From positions 8,614,520 to 8,678,519 of the forward strand of contig NC_054389.1 in the NCBI RefSeq assembly GCF_001625195.1: 64,000 nt of DNA. Direction: 5' to 3'. The notes below the pieces were generated by a model. The model had not been told where the DNA came from. It saw nothing but the letters and a program-made list of their open reading frames with translations, and searched no databases. Position 1 is the stretch's first letter. Each line of letters starts with the position of its first letter. The position numbers and the translations under genes were made by a program. The DNA is from Drechmeria coniospora. Its lineage: Eukaryota > Ascomycota > Sordariomycetes > Hypocreales > Ophiocordycipitaceae. Positions 52,704 to 64,000 of the stretch are shown here, piece after piece.

Positions 52704-53961
52704 CTAGTGTCCTCTTAGAGGCAAGTTGATGGCTGATTCATCGTCCAGAAACGACTTGAGCTTGCTGTCCAACCATTCCAAGTCCGTTTTGCTCAGCCCG
52801 GGGCCTCCGGCCCTAGAATGACTGTCAGTCGTTCCTCCTCTTGGGATTTTTCATGCGCTCAAAAGGAGACAGGGGAATGAATGCCCACCAATGACCCCAA
52901 ATGGATGGGAATGGAATGCATTTGCCAATTCCGTTCGACATGAACTTGACTTCGTCCTCGGAATCTTCTGGCGGAAAGTACAAGTCTGTCTTGCCAGGAA
53001 GGACAAAGGTCTTGGCCTTGATGCTCTGCATTGCCAGCTTGAAATTGCCATCGTACGGCGCCTGGTTGGAGCAGTCGGCGGCTTGCCAGGTGTGCAGCAT
53101 CGTGAGCATATTTTCGGGATCTTTGACGTTATGAAATGCCATCATCAGCAGGCCTCTTGCACGCTTCGCAGCAGCCGGTGGAAGATCGTCTCAGTACGAA
53201 CCTTTGGACAGGGCCCATGACTCCCAATAGTTGACCATGAAGTCTTCGAGGTTTTTATATCCAAGTGCCGTCTCGTACAGACGCTCTCGGTAAAAGGCCT
53301 GGCTGAAACCCCACCCGGCGTACACACGGCCTAGTGCTTTGAGTCCTGCTACGCTCTCGTCCTTGGTCCAGGTCCGATATTTCTGCGAACGGTGATCCTC
53401 ACCAGAAGCGCTCCCCGCCGATGTTGCTCCCTTTGCCGCCAGCAAGGCACTCTTCACACCCTCGAGAAAGACTTGGTTGTGCAGCGATGTACGGGCACTG
53501 CCGCAAAAGGGCACGGCGATGTCGGTGAAGTCGGGGAACTGGGTCAGCCACTGGTACGTCTGAGAAGCTCCGACGCTCCACCCGAGGATGCAGCGAGCAT
53601 GTTGAATCTTCAACTGCTCGGTTACGAGCCGGTGTTGGGCCGTGACGTTATCTCGGAGGGTGATCTTGGGGAACGGGCACCCTGACGGGCGGCTCCTGTT
53701 GGAGGGACTAGTTGACTGGCCGTTGCCAAACAGAGCAGGGACAATGATATAGTAACGCTTCGGACTCAGCGCCTTGTCGTCGCCGATGAGCCACTCATTG
53801 TCTGAAATGCGGCCGCTGAACCATGTCGGGTAGATGATGGCTGGGTTGGAAGCATCGCCAAACGTCTTGTACGCAATGGACGCCTTTTCAAGTGTCTCGC
53901 CTGATTCGAGTTTGATGTCGCCTAGGTCATAGGTCTGATAATCCTGCGCTGTCATCTTCAT
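52704..53961 (-). CDS. MetX-like alpha/beta hydrolase (homoserine acetyltransferase-related), 379 aa
   Basis: Exons 53198-53961, 52889-53155 and 52704-52812. Exon 1 starts MKMTAQDYQTYDLGDIKLES and holds GETLEKASIAYKTFGD, PTWFSGRISDNEWLIG and the nucleophile elbow GWSVGASQTYQW. Exon 2 holds the acid segment LPGKTDLYFPPEDSEDE; exon 3 restores WGHWAGGPGLSKTD with the catalytic His. This is a full Ser-Asp-His triad in the MetX-type fold. True homoserine O-acetyltransferases are longer, so a related acyltransferase or esterase acting on another substrate is likely. Intron 53156-53197 is only 42 nt with a GTACTG donor; the second intron (52813-52888) has a good GACTGAC branch and TCTAG acceptor. 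The frame continues upstream to an ATG at 54081, which would add 40 residues; family alignment favours the start chosen. Confidence 0.8.
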
Positions 53962-55143
53962 TTTCTTGAAAATGGAAGGAATCAGTTCGAATGATGGTAC
54001 TTCTGTAGCGCGTTGCTCTGTGGAACTGTTGATACTGTTGGAATCCGTTTCAAGCTGGGGATAAGGGAGTAGCCCCTGCAACGGTAGAAATACAGAGAGG
54101 TGACAAGTGAGGGGAACTCGCTTTCAGGTAATACCCGCTGACCATGATCCCGCGCGACACCCCTCCCAACCAGTATTAATTATTTGTCATACGTAGTTGG
54201 ATGGAAAGGAATCGTTGCTGGTGCTAGTACCTGCAGGGTAACAACCTGCCAACCAGTATCTGAATCCGTTGTGGACTTTCGAACAACGGATGAAGAATAA
54301 TCGAAAGGGATATATATGCCAGAGTGATATCGCTGTTTCAATAGCATGGACCAGTCCAATGGACAGGCTTCTGTACCGTAGCCATAATAGCATTGCGAAA
54401 TGATGGCGAGTCAGGACGGTCTCCCTCCAACGGCTGCTGGGTCTAGATTTGCGGGGGTGGCTGAGAAGGAGGTGTGATGACGAGCACATGCCCCAAGGCA
54501 TGCGGTCAAAGACCCATTCCTTGCGAAGAACGACGGGGATTAAATGCCTCATGCGAATGTATTGTGGAAGATGGGAAATGTTGAGAGAGCCGGTGAGGTC
54601 AGTTTGAGTAGTGATTCTCCTAGAGCTTGCAGGACCTATCGCCGTCACCATCTCGTACCTGGCCATGGAATCGGCACTGCGAGCAAGGAAGCCAATGATG
54701 AATTTCATAGATACGTTTCGTCACTGACGGGAAACACAGACCAGGCGGCAGCATATACAAAGCCATGCACGTAATCGGCATCGTGTACACGTAGTCGGCT
54801 TCGTGGAAGTTCCGAGTTTCGTCCAACCCTCCCGCCGAGGGGCGAGGGACGGAGGGAGCGAGAGTGAGGAGTGAGGGCAAGGACAGGATGCGGTGCCCAG
54901 TAGGTTCAAACCTGCATGCTCGCGCGTACACCGGGCCGAAACAGACTTGGCGCTGTCATGCGGCCGTTATCGAGTTGAATCTGCGTCGTTCATTTTTCCT
55001 CCTTTTCTCTACGCCAATCGTCGTTTTGTATCGTAACCCAAATTCTATAAGCAAAGCTCGCACGCATGCAGGCAAGGTCAAGCAACGAAACGCCGCACAT
55101 GCTGAGTGATGGTTCCTCGAATCAGCCTCCCATCTCGTCACCG
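53962..55143. other. Intergenic space between the hydrolase and SidA
   Basis: This holds the hydrolase promoter and the 3' side of SidA. Open frames here lack coherent composition. No repeats of note and no GTAC cluster were seen. Confidence 0.5.
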
Positions 55144-57020
55144 CTACGTCTGCTGCTTCACCGTGCCGGTGCCGGCGCGATAAAACATGGACTCGACAAT
55201 TTCGCCCGATCGCGTGGCCAGCACGGATAGCAGAGTATCGCTCAGCTACAGCAGCGGGTCAGCCTTGTTTAACATGCACTCGTGAGTCGGACCATGACGT
55301 ACCCCGTGCGTCCCCTCGCAGCAACCCTGCAGCCAGATGCCGGACCGGTCGGCGACGGTGCCGGGCGAAAACTTGACCTTGTAGTCACGGCCGACGGCCA
55401 TCTTGCGTTCGCCCTGCTCCGTCTCGACGTTCCAGCCAGAGATGCCCTTGCCGAATTCGAGGCCGTGGCCCTTGCTCTTCGGTAGCATATCCCACGTGCC
55501 CCTGAGCATCTCGACGTGTCCGTTGCGTTGGTAGCCGGTGGCGGCTATGACGAGGTCGACGCCGAGCGTTTCCTCGCCGGCCACGTCGACGAAGCCGTCC
55601 GCGTCGCCCGCGTCCTGCACGTGGCGCAAGGTGAGCTCCATGGCCTCGTCGGGACCGGCCATGGATTCGATGCTCGTGATCTGCCGACCGCCCATGATGC
55701 GGTGCGGCCACTTCGTCTCATCGGGGCCGAGGGCTCGCTTCTGCTCGTACATGAGCTCGTACATGGCCTCGATGAGCTCGAGGCGGACGACGCCGTAGTT
55801 GGTGGCACGGGCCTCCGTCAACAGGTTGCTGCGGGACTTGGCCGATCGCGGGAACAAGTTGTCAATGTACTCGGGGTTGAAGACGGAATTGACGCTATCG
55901 GCCGGGTGAGCACACGAAGCGACTCGCAGCCGTGGCCGAAGCCGAGAGGGCGGCGGGGGAAGAAGACCTACAATGGCGAGTCGTCGCTGGGCCGCAGGAA
56001 CTCGGGCCGCATGACGAGGTACGTCTTGGAATTGGGGTACATCCACTGCAGGTTGTTGAAGATCTCGGCGGCGCTCTGGCCGGCACCGACGACGGCGATG
56101 CGGTACGGGTTACTCGCCTCGGGCAGGATCTGGCGGATTCGATGGGCGTACTGGGACGAGTGAATGACGCGCGCGTTCCTGAGCGGAAAGTTCTTGGGGA
56201 GCGACGGCTGCCCCCCCGTGGCGACGAGCACGTTGCGGGCCCTGTACTCGTGCGGCTTGCCGGAGGATACGTCGACGGACTTGACGGTAAAGGTTCGCAC
56301 GGCGTTGAGGGCCTCGAGCTCGGCGTCGGGCGTGACGGAGACGACCTCCTGGCCGAACTGGACAAGCTTGTCGAAGTGCGACGAGCACCAGCGCAGGTAG
56401 TCCTCGTACTCGACCCGGGCCGGCAGAAAGGTGCCGAGGTTGGTGAAGTCGACGAGGCGATGCTGACGATGCAGGTAGTTGAGAAAGGTAAATTCGGACC
56501 TTGGGTCCCTCAAGGTGGCGAGGTCCTTGATGAAGGAGATTTGCATCTTGGATCCGGGCAGCAGCATGCCGGCGTGCCAACCAAACTGAGCCTGCTTCTC
56601 GACGAAGAGCACCTTGGGCATGGAGCCATCGGGGTGAAGCTTCTTGCCGGCAGCGAGGGCGTCGTGCATGGCGATGGCGATGGCGAGACTGGCGGGGCCG
56701 AAGCCGACGCAGACGAGGTCGTACTCGGAGCCGGGGGCCGCCGGCCGCAGATACTGAGAGCCCGGCGTGGTGGAAGGGTGCTGGCCGTCCTGCAGGCCGT
56801 TCTGCAGACCGTTGTGTAGACCGTTGTGTAGACCGTTCTGCTGGCCGTTCTGCTGGCCGTTCTGCCCATCATTATGCAAGCCGTTGTGGCCATCGTGGCC
56901 ATTGGCCAACGTGGAAGGTGCAGACAAATTGGCAGGCGAGACTGTCGACGAGGAGGTGCCGTTCGTGGCGTCGACGGTGGCGTCGCCGTCACGAAAGACA
57001 ACTTCGCTGTGGGGAGACAT
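55144..57020 (-). CDS. sidA: L-ornithine N5-monooxygenase (SidA), 580 aa
   Basis: Exons 55972-57020, 55303-55894 and 55144-55245 join in phase. The FAD motif is [16 protein letters not shown] (about residues 105-120), then [20 protein letters not shown] and [10 protein letters not shown]; the NADPH motif is [17 protein letters not shown]; the splice rebuilds [42 protein letters not shown] and the tail [20 protein letters not shown] complete the family pattern. SidA hydroxylates the side-chain nitrogen of L-ornithine, the committed step of hydroxamate siderophores such as fusarinine, coprogen and ferricrocin. The start MSPHSEVVF gives a ~95-residue N-terminus that includes an Asn-Gly repeat absent from Aspergillus SidA. 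Its neighbour across a long divergent space is an NPS6/SidD-like synthetase. Three GATA-type iron-repressor sites lie upstream. Confidence 0.93.
56785..56890. repeat. 12-bp coding repeat in SidA (Asn-Gly-Leu/Gln-His/Gln units)
   Basis: Seven to nine 12-bp units (CCGTTSTGYWGR on the plus strand) encode tandem NGLH, NGLQ and NGQQ tetrapeptides in the N-terminal region of SidA. The unit is a multiple of three, so copy changes keep the frame. Confidence 0.85.
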
Positions 57021-57479
57021 TGCGGGTGAGGGTGCAGTGGGGAAGTTGTAAGTCGAATGAAACGAGCGCTTCAACTCAGACACGCTCAGACGACAGGCCA
57101 GAGATGGCACACACGACGTCCAGGCGGCGTGCCGTAGGCGGTATCGATGAAAACAAAAACGGCGTCGTAGGCTCGTTGACGTCGAGCTCGAGGTTCCGGC
57201 CTTGCCACGTCAGGGTTGTAAATACTATGGCCGCGTACCGCTGTGGATGGCTGCCGCTCTCCTGTCCCATCAAGTAGCCGGCTAGTCTTTCGCCCGTCGT
57301 CGCTCGATACCTGGAGAGCACAGCAGCAGCGTCTTAGTTCGTGAAGGCGACGCTCTGGACCTCGAGCTGGATCTGAAGGGCCAATGGCTTGAACTCAGTG
57401 CCCGCAGTGTTCTGTAGTGTTGGCTAGAGTTGGCACTTGTGAGGCCGGTAAGGAAAGGACGACATGTGTGGCGGGAAGG

Positions 57480-58000
57480 ACGCGGCGTCGCAAATATGTA
57501 CTCGGAATTGTACTCGGACTTGCACGAGCTCCCGTACAAGTACCCGTACTCGTATCCCAACCTACTTGCAAAGGTACGTAGAGTACTCCGTACATGTGCA
57601 TGGATGTACTCGGGTGCCAATTGCCCACATCTACAGGTAGTCCTGGTTTCCGGTACCCAAGTAAGTACTCCGTAGGTGTAGTTGTAGTGGAATGGGAAGG
57701 ATCCGCCACGACGCTGAGTGAATTAATACCCAGTACCTAACCTACCCAGCACTCTGAGGCATTCGGCACCAGCAAGTAAGTACTTTTTTTTAATACACGG
57801 ACAGTGTTGGCACCCAAGTATATTACTGGCCCATTTGTACACGGACAAGTGCAAGCACTTTTACAGCATGTCTACTTAATGCCGTATTGACTACTAGGTA
57901 CGGAGTATGGAGTGCTCGGTATACCGTCGGCACATGCACGACTCGTCTCCGTGCTACAAAGTACAGTACATGCACATTTTTACAGCATATACTCCGCACT
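57480..58000. repeat. GTAC-word cluster upstream of SidA
   Basis: Words such as GTACAAGTACCCGTACTCG, GTACGTAGAGTACTCCGTAC, CAAGTAAGTACTCCGTAG, AGGTACGGAGTATGGAG and AAGTACAGTACATGC recur, with a T-run near 57784. Confidence 0.75.
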
Positions 58001-58704
58001 AATCTACATGTCCATGATCTGTACTCTATGCGTGCGTAAACATACAACTAAGTGCACTGGCGATATGCACTTGCTTTCTTGCATCTGCTTTACCAACGAT
58101 GGCAACGCCCCGAACACATCTATGGGCTGACAGCACATGCATCATCTCTGCAATCCAAGCATCGCAAAATGTTGGTTGCATCCGACCCGAGGTCAGCCTG
58201 TCAATTTTCAGAGGGAATCCACCCACCCGCCGACCCCCATGCCGGCAAGCACCAACACCTACCGGCGCACCAACAGTGTACCCCGAGCAATTACGGTATA
58301 GGACCACCACCATGTCAAGTCCACCCATGGGTCACCGTCTTTGCGAACGGTGTACAACAATTGCTGCGCTCCCACTTGCATTGAACGCATCGGTTGACCG
58401 ACACTCGCAAATTTGCAACCCACAGCGCTCTCATGATGATGCTCAAGACGACATAGCCGACGACGGAATCGCATCGTCTCACAGGGCACGAGCCTTCGTA
58501 AGCCTGCAGTGCTCGTATTCGAGCATCGAGTGGCCCGGCATGAATCCATACTCCGTGCACATGTGCGCTTGCATGTACTGCAATGTGCTGGTAGTCGCTG
58601 ATCCGGATTTGACGAGCTTTGTGGGCCCAACGCCAAACGCTCCACCCCGTATTACTGTGCGCACTGTTGGTGTGACGCGCCGGGTTCCGGGAGGGATCAT
58701 CTTG

Positions 58705-58713
58705 ATCTGATAA
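58705..58713 (+). promoter_or_regulatory. ATCTGATAA, SreA-type iron-repressor GATA site 1
   Basis: A perfect match to ATCWGATAA, the extended GATA motif bound by fungal siderophore repressors (SreA, SRE, Urbs1, Fep1). It lies about 1.7 kb upstream of the SidA start. The match is seen directly; binding is inferred. Confidence 0.6.
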
Positions 58714-58739
58714 GTCGACGAATCGGTCTGGCCTGCCTA

Positions 58740-59180
58740 CTAGGTACCTAGTTGTGCGTGCACCGGAGGAGTCCAGCACGCACGAATGGATATTACTGCA
58801 AGTGCTCCGTACTCCGTACATGTATGTACATATGTACAGTATACGAGATCAAAGCACCGTGTACTCCGCCGTTTAAGTACTCCGTACTCCGTACAGTACA
58901 GGTAAGTACATGGGCATTTGATACCGCCTATTTACCTGTACAAGCAATTACAAGTCCCCGATATTGATACAGACTGAGACGGGGCGCTCCGCCTTTCGCC
59001 CATGTGTCCCCGAATCCCTGCGTGCAAAAAGCACAATGCGCAGATGCGAGTGGTTACCTACAATTCTGTAATGCCTGTACGTGTTCCTGCTCCTACCCCT
59101 GCAGCAAGTACATACTTAGCCTGTACACTTTCCTGCACATGTCCTCCCTAAGTACGGAGTACACATCGAAGAGGCTGGCA
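58740..59180. repeat. GTAC-word cluster in the siderophore intergenic region
   Basis: ACTAGGTACCTAGT, GCTCCGTACTCCGTACATG, AAGTACTCCGTACTCCGTAC and AAGTACGGAGTACAC are found among many single GTAC tetramers. Confidence 0.75.
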
Positions 59181-59655
59181 GGGTGAATTATTCCACTCCG
59201 CAAATGGTACGAGTATTAGGTAGATGAGACGCCGTCTCGGGCTCTTGCGTGTACAGTACTTACTTGCATGTACGCTACCGCCTGCGTCGTTGAATTGGAG
59301 CTCCATCCGCGTCGCCGGTTCGATTGTGCACTTTTGAGCAAACCTTGACGCTCACCTCGGTCCTGCCAAGAAAGTATCATCGGCCGATGACGGACCCTCG
59401 GTTATGTGTGCCCTGCATTTCACTCGTTCCAGGATCATGGTTCAAATTGTACCGTAAGTACTTACATGTATACGAGCAGTACGGAGTACATGTACGCCCG
59501 TAATATTACCTGCACACGCCCAGGTGTCAATTTTGTTTGGAACCGGCGAGGATGAGAAAGGGCATACCATTGGACCATCGGCCGTCGCACAAGCACGTTG
59601 GCGCCCTAGCCTCCCCTGCGCTGCCCCTGCAGTGGAGCTGAGGGATAATCCGATG

Positions 59656-59664
59656 ATCAGATAA
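59656..59664 (+). promoter_or_regulatory. ATCAGATAA, SreA-type iron-repressor GATA site 2
   Basis: A perfect ATCWGATAA match. Together with the site 12 bp downstream it forms a close tandem pair, the arrangement often seen at targets of SreA-type repressors. Confidence 0.65.
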
Positions 59665-59676
59665 AAACCTGATCTG

Positions 59677-59685
59677 ATCTGATAA
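59677..59685 (+). promoter_or_regulatory. ATCTGATAA, SreA-type iron-repressor GATA site 3
   Basis: A perfect ATCWGATAA match in the same orientation as the previous site, with an overlapping ATCTGATCT just before it. It lies about 2.7 kb from SidA and 3.1 kb from the NPS6-like start. Confidence 0.65.
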
Positions 59686-61820
59686 GAATTTCGAGCCACG
59701 CTGACCGACTTCACCCGACCAGCCGTGTCCAGGCATGCATGCCATGCCATGCCTTTTCTGGATCTGCATCGAGACTGGTGACGAGGACGACGAGATTTCC
59801 ATTGCTTGTTTCTGACCCCGTTGCGCCGCCAAAATTCTTGTTTGGAGCACATCTTCGAGGTCTGGAACTCGGCGACCGAAGGAATCGCCGACCTCGTTCA
59901 GCCGCGGACGTTCGCAAGCGCCATCGCACTGTTGCATGCGATTGCCCACGTCAATTTCTGTGGAGACAAACGCCTAGGGAACTCGCCTTTCCAGCAGTGA
60001 CCGAGGACGCGACCAAGGCACGATCATCCGTCGTCCGGACGTGGACGCGTGCAGCAGACGAGCTTGTGTACTCGCGCTCATCCTGAAGCCCTCGCTCGCA
60101 CTTCTGGCAGGCATGCTTTTCCACTCACCCTCGCGCGACGGTAAGCGAAGCTTCGGAATCGGGACGTTCAGCAGGCCTCGGCAGCAAACATGTCACCTGC
60201 GGCCCAAGCATCGTTCTTCATTGCGTGCGTCGATTGCCGCTGTCAGCCCCCAGCGGGGCTTCCATCCATAGGCCGGCAGCACCGTGACACGACGGTTGAT
60301 CGGTTCACGGGCACCGGTACAAGGATGAATAGTCCCTTTGCCTTTTGCACATGGACGAACGTGCGCGGCTTGTGCGGCCGGTCCGAATCGACCTGTTTCC
60401 ATGTAATTACCAGGCTGGACAAGCAAATGTGGCCATGCATCCGCTCGCGCCAAAACGGCATACCAGCACAGTACGGAGTGCCGGACTGCAAGCATGTATG
60501 GCAGACGCACGTCAATTATGATGAGAACTCGACAATTTGAGAGGGGGTGGGGGCTCGGGCTTGATCGGGGCAGCTGTCGCTTAGCCGCGGACATGGAGCC
60601 TGCCTAGCCCTGCTCGTGCCGCTTAGTCGAGGGGTGGCGCAATCCGATGACAAGAGCTGCCAATACTGGTATATATTGCCGAAGCGTCCAGGAATGAAGT
60701 CAAATCGTCCGAGTGGCTCGCTTGATGTCGCACGGCTCTGCTTGTCGACGCTCGGCATACGAGCAGAACAGTTGGGCTCGAACACGTCCATGCCACCATC
60801 GCTGCTGTGCAATGCTGTACCGTACGGCGAACCTATGTACCCGTGCATGCAAGTACCGCACCGTAGAGTATGCCCATCAATCAGAAGGCACCTTTCGACA
60901 TGTGCCACCGGAGCAGAGGCCTTTTTGAGTTGACTTCGTTGTAGCATGCGGCGTTACCCACCTCGGTTAAAGGATTGTGGGAACGAGCTGCATTGTGCGG
61001 AGACGCAGGCAATCACGAGCTCATCTACTCCGTACTCCGTGCAGGGAATGAGAATTTTCGAGGCGTATTACAGTACACCTACATGTTCGCTTCCCTCGTA
61101 CATGGAAGCTGCGAGTACATGGAGTATGCTGCGGCATCGAGACGGCCAATCCGAGGACGGAGTACTTTGTCGACATGTTCAACGGCACAGGGCAATATCT
61201 GGGCGGGGGTTGGCCGCCGCAACGTCCTCGGCTCCGACGAGTGCTGCGCTTTTGTACGGAGAAGCTGGGTCAAGAACCCGACTTCGGCGCTAGTACTTTG
61301 ACTTGCTTTGGGAAGGCGTGGAAGGGACTGTGCTCGTCGGCTGCATGAGACTAGTTATTAGTGCAAGCACAGACAGGACAGGACGGAAGGATCCATCGTC
61401 CATCAAAGCCGCCGTTGGCGCAGACATGACATCGACACGTAAAATATACAAGTTACTTGTCCATGCACGGAGAACTCCGTAGTGTACGGAGCACATGTAC
61501 ATGTAATACGGAATACATGTGCACCAGCTTGTGCGTGGTGGAATGGTGCACGCGGGAAGTACTTCTGCCGTCGTACTGACTAACACTAGGTACTTGTGCA
61601 GTACATAATACCTGACACTGCAAGTACAGTAATAGTCGGTAATACCAATACTGCGTTCGTCGCGATAAACTTACCTGCCCATCGCGCCCACACAATGACG
61701 CACAAAAAAAAACTCCCAGCCCACGGATATGACTTGCTGTATGGAGCACCAACATACTTACCGGGTAAGGAAGTAGGCCAGACCATACGGAGTACTTGGA
61801 AATTGTTTGCTTCCATTGCT

Positions 61821-61944
61821 CATGCTGCTGCTCGTGCTCGTGCTCGTCCTTGTGCTCGTCCTTGGGCTCGTCCCTGTGAGGGTCCTTTTCCCTGTGCTTG
61901 TGCTTGTGCTTGTTCTTGCTTGTCCCTGCTCGTGCTTGTGCTTC
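61821..61944. repeat. GTGCTCGT / GTGCTTGT hexamer-like repeat
   Basis: CTCGTG, CTTGTG and CTCGTC words repeat for about 120 bp. The forward translation is Leu/Val-rich and the reverse is Lys/His/Glu-rich (KNKHKHKHREKD), both explained by the repeat itself. Confidence 0.75.
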
Positions 61945-62780
61945 CTGCCTACGCCGCGCTTGCCATGTGTCCACGAGCACGAGGTTCAGCGCCCCAAAAG
62001 CCCTTCGTCTCGCATTGTTGTGGAAGCTGCATCCCACGACTCCACAAGGCCTGGCTCCCTCATCTCCCACGCTGTCCACCATCGCCACAATATTCACTCG
62101 AGCCTTCGTCGCATCCTTCACGTCCTCTCCCGAGCCCATCACGTTGCTAGTCGCAATATCTTGTAATCGAGCCTTTCTGCCGTCTTTGACTCTTCTCCGC
62201 ACCGTCACATCGCATCACCCCCACTGCAGTTTCACCCTCTTCATCAAGGGCTGTCTGTCTGTCGGGTGGCAGCGGCTGAACCGCTGCAACGTCGACCATC
62301 GGTCCATCGATCTGGTTGCCCCTTTCACCACGCACTTGCGGCATCGACTTGCACCACTGCTGTGCGTCTGGCTGGCTGATCAATCCGTTGCTCATGAGAG
62401 GCCCGTTCCCTTCCATATATGCCTCCGCAGGCCAACTCTGAGCGTCTCCGCAGCCCCTCCCTCCTGGTGTATCCAAACTGCCTATTGGTGGCCCCGGCTG
62501 TTTTCCTTCGGCTTCGATCCATCTTGCCATCTCTTCCCGCCGGGAACCAGCCGCTTCCCGGCTGCCATTCTCAACCCTCCAGGCGGGCCCTCGTGAGGAC
62601 ACTGTCTGCGACGAACTGAAGACGAACTGAGCATCTCCTGACTGCTGCAAGCTTGTCGCCGCCTGTGGATGTCGGTGCGGAGTCATATCTCTGGGCAAGC
62701 CCGAAACAGAAGATTTTTTGATATTTTTTGCACCTTAACCAGGCGGCTGTTTACATTCGTCGGCGACCACCTACGACATC

Positions 62781-64000
62781 ATGGACACCGAGCTGTCGGT
62801 CCTCAACGCAAATCCAACCAGAATTCCGGGACCAAACCTGTTGCATCACCTCATCACCCCTTCATGCGAGCTGCCAGCCATTGATCACCTATCCCGCGGC
62901 CAGACGACGTTGTATTCGTACCGTCAACTTCACGATGCTGCCGATGCCATCGCGAATCGCATATCCAACCATTGTGCGTTCACTGGCCGCCCTCGGCCGG
63001 ACCTGGTGGTTCCAGTACTCATCCATCAGTCTCCATTGCTATACGTCTCCCTACTTGCAATCCTCAAAGCTGGTGGTGCCTTTTGTCCACTGTATATCGA
63101 TGCTCCCCCGGAACGAATTAGGTTCATTCTCAATGACGTCTCGGCGGAAATGGTCCTCGTGTCAGATGATCTCGTGCCGCGGATACCATCAGATGTCGAT
63201 GTCGAACTCATCCGAGTTGATCGGATGGACGCATATGCCTGCGCGGGAGCTCCTGACCACCGGAAACCCACGCCAGAGGACCTCGCCTACGTTATGTACA
63301 CCTCCGGCTCAACAGGAACACCTAAAGGCGTCGGCATCTCCCACTCTGCTGCGACGCAAGCATTGCTAGCCCACCATCGCCACATCCCATCCTTCTCTCG
63401 ATTTCTCCAGTTCGCTGCTCCGACCTTTGACGTCTCCGTTTTCGAAATATTCTTTCCACTATTCCGAGGCAGCACGCTCATTTCTGTGCCGAGAGAGGAA
63501 ATGCTGGATGATCTGCCCATGGTTCTGCGAAATATGCATATTGACGCCTGTGAACTGACGCCCACCGTTGCTGGAAGTTTGCTCAGGAAAAGAGAGCATG
63601 CCCCCAAGCTGAAACTTTTGCTAACGATTGGCGAGATGCTGAATTCCCTCGTCGTGAACGAGTTTGGAGGGTGCCCGGGCAAGGAAAGTGTTCTCTGGGC
63701 CATGTACGGGCCCACCGAGGCCACCATCCACTGGTATGATGCCTGATCCCCTACGGTAATGGGAAGCTTCTAACGTGAACAGCACTTTGCAAGGCTATCT
63801 GCATTCCGAGTCCTCGACGGCAAGCATCGGCATGCCGCTAGATACAGTTTCCTGTTTCATCATTCAACCCGCTCACACGGCAGAGGAGCGTGCCAAGTTC
63901 ATAATTTTGCCGCGAGGCGAAGCTGGTGAGCTCGCGCTCGGCGGCCACCAGCTTGCTAGGGGATATCTCAACAGGCCTGACCAGACAGCCTCAGCATTCA
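62781..64000 (+). CDS. Non-ribosomal peptide synthetase, NPS6/SidD-like, first adenylation domain (partial, cut by window end)
   Basis: Exon 1 (62781-63733) begins MDTELSVLNANPTRIPGPNL and carries adenylation motifs LKAGGAFCPLY (A2), VMYTSGSTGTPKG (A3), FDVSVFEIFFPL (A4) and AMYGPTEATIH (A5). A 49-nt intron (63734-63782; GTATGA donor, TTCTAACG branch, ACAG acceptor) joins TIHCTLQGYL; exon 2 runs off the window at ALGGHQLARGYLNRPDQTAS. The opening without a condensation domain and the overall sequence fit SidD/NPS6, which assembles fusarinine- or coprogen-type extracellular siderophores from N5-acyl-N5-hydroxyornithine made downstream of SidA. The remaining modules lie beyond the window, so domain count and product cannot be judged. 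SidC-type synthetases are the main alternative. Confidence 0.88.

Larger units (their letters stand above)
57021..62780. promoter_or_regulatory. 5.8-kb divergent intergenic region between SidA and the NPS6-like gene
   Basis: Both siderophore genes read away from this region. It contains three ATCWGATAA sites, two GTAC-word clusters, and a low-complexity tract near 61.9 kb. No open frame carries a recognisable domain. Such a long shared control region would suit joint iron regulation, although leader introns or an unnoticed small gene are possible. Confidence 0.55.

Noticed and set aside
61453..62208. 251-residue minus-strand frame with Lys/His repeats
   Set aside because: The KNKHKHKH part is the translation of the GTGCTTGT repeat and the rest crosses GTAC-word DNA; no conserved segment could be recognised, though the first 80 residues are not fully excluded.

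Overview
The window looks like nuclear DNA of a filamentous ascomycete, most likely a Sordariomycete and plausibly Hypocreales (an inference from protein families and gene architecture; no search was run). The evidence is short introns of about 42-130 nt with GT...AG ends and CTNAC-like branch sites, C-ending codon preference, fungal-only families (Zn2Cys6 regulator, PDR-type ABC transporter, L-ornithine N5-monooxygenase, NPS6/SidD-type synthetase), and large intergenic spaces. I support 18 genes well (two at window edges are partial) plus two short candidate ORFs. No rRNA, tRNA, CRISPR or intact transposon was seen.

Layout. 1-11 kb is gene-poor: a partial unrecognised gene at the left edge, one small conserved Cys/Trp-rich gene, several degenerate repeats and an AT-rich island. 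11-28 kb is a dense housekeeping block: F-box protein with a minisatellite intron, ZNF830-like zinc finger protein, Mediator subunit Med7, transcription factor Bye1, proteasome alpha3 subunit, a DPP1-type lipid phosphatase, the WW/FF splicing factor Urn1, and a Nudix-IF2B fusion protein. 31-40 kb holds a PDR multidrug ABC transporter, a polytopic membrane protein of unknown function and a Zn2Cys6 regulator. 42.9-49.3 kb holds a head-to-head pair, betaine-aldehyde dehydrogenase and choline oxidase, which together would convert choline to glycine betaine. 50-54 kb holds a DUF1479 protein and a MetX-like alpha/beta hydrolase. 55-64 kb holds SidA (ornithine N5-hydroxylase) divergent from the start of an NPS6/SidD-like non-ribosomal peptide synthetase, cut by the window end; this is an extracellular hydroxamate siderophore locus. 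Three perfect ATCWGATAA sites, the known SreA-type iron-repressor motif, lie between the two siderophore genes.

The long intergenic spaces are strikingly filled with GTAC-rich, palindrome-prone words built on TACGGAGTAC / GTACTCCGTA, mixed with GTACATGTAC and AAGT runs. They recur in at least ten separate intergenic blocks and are nearly absent from exons. Exon structures below were built by hand from splice signals and family alignment from memory; they should be read as models.
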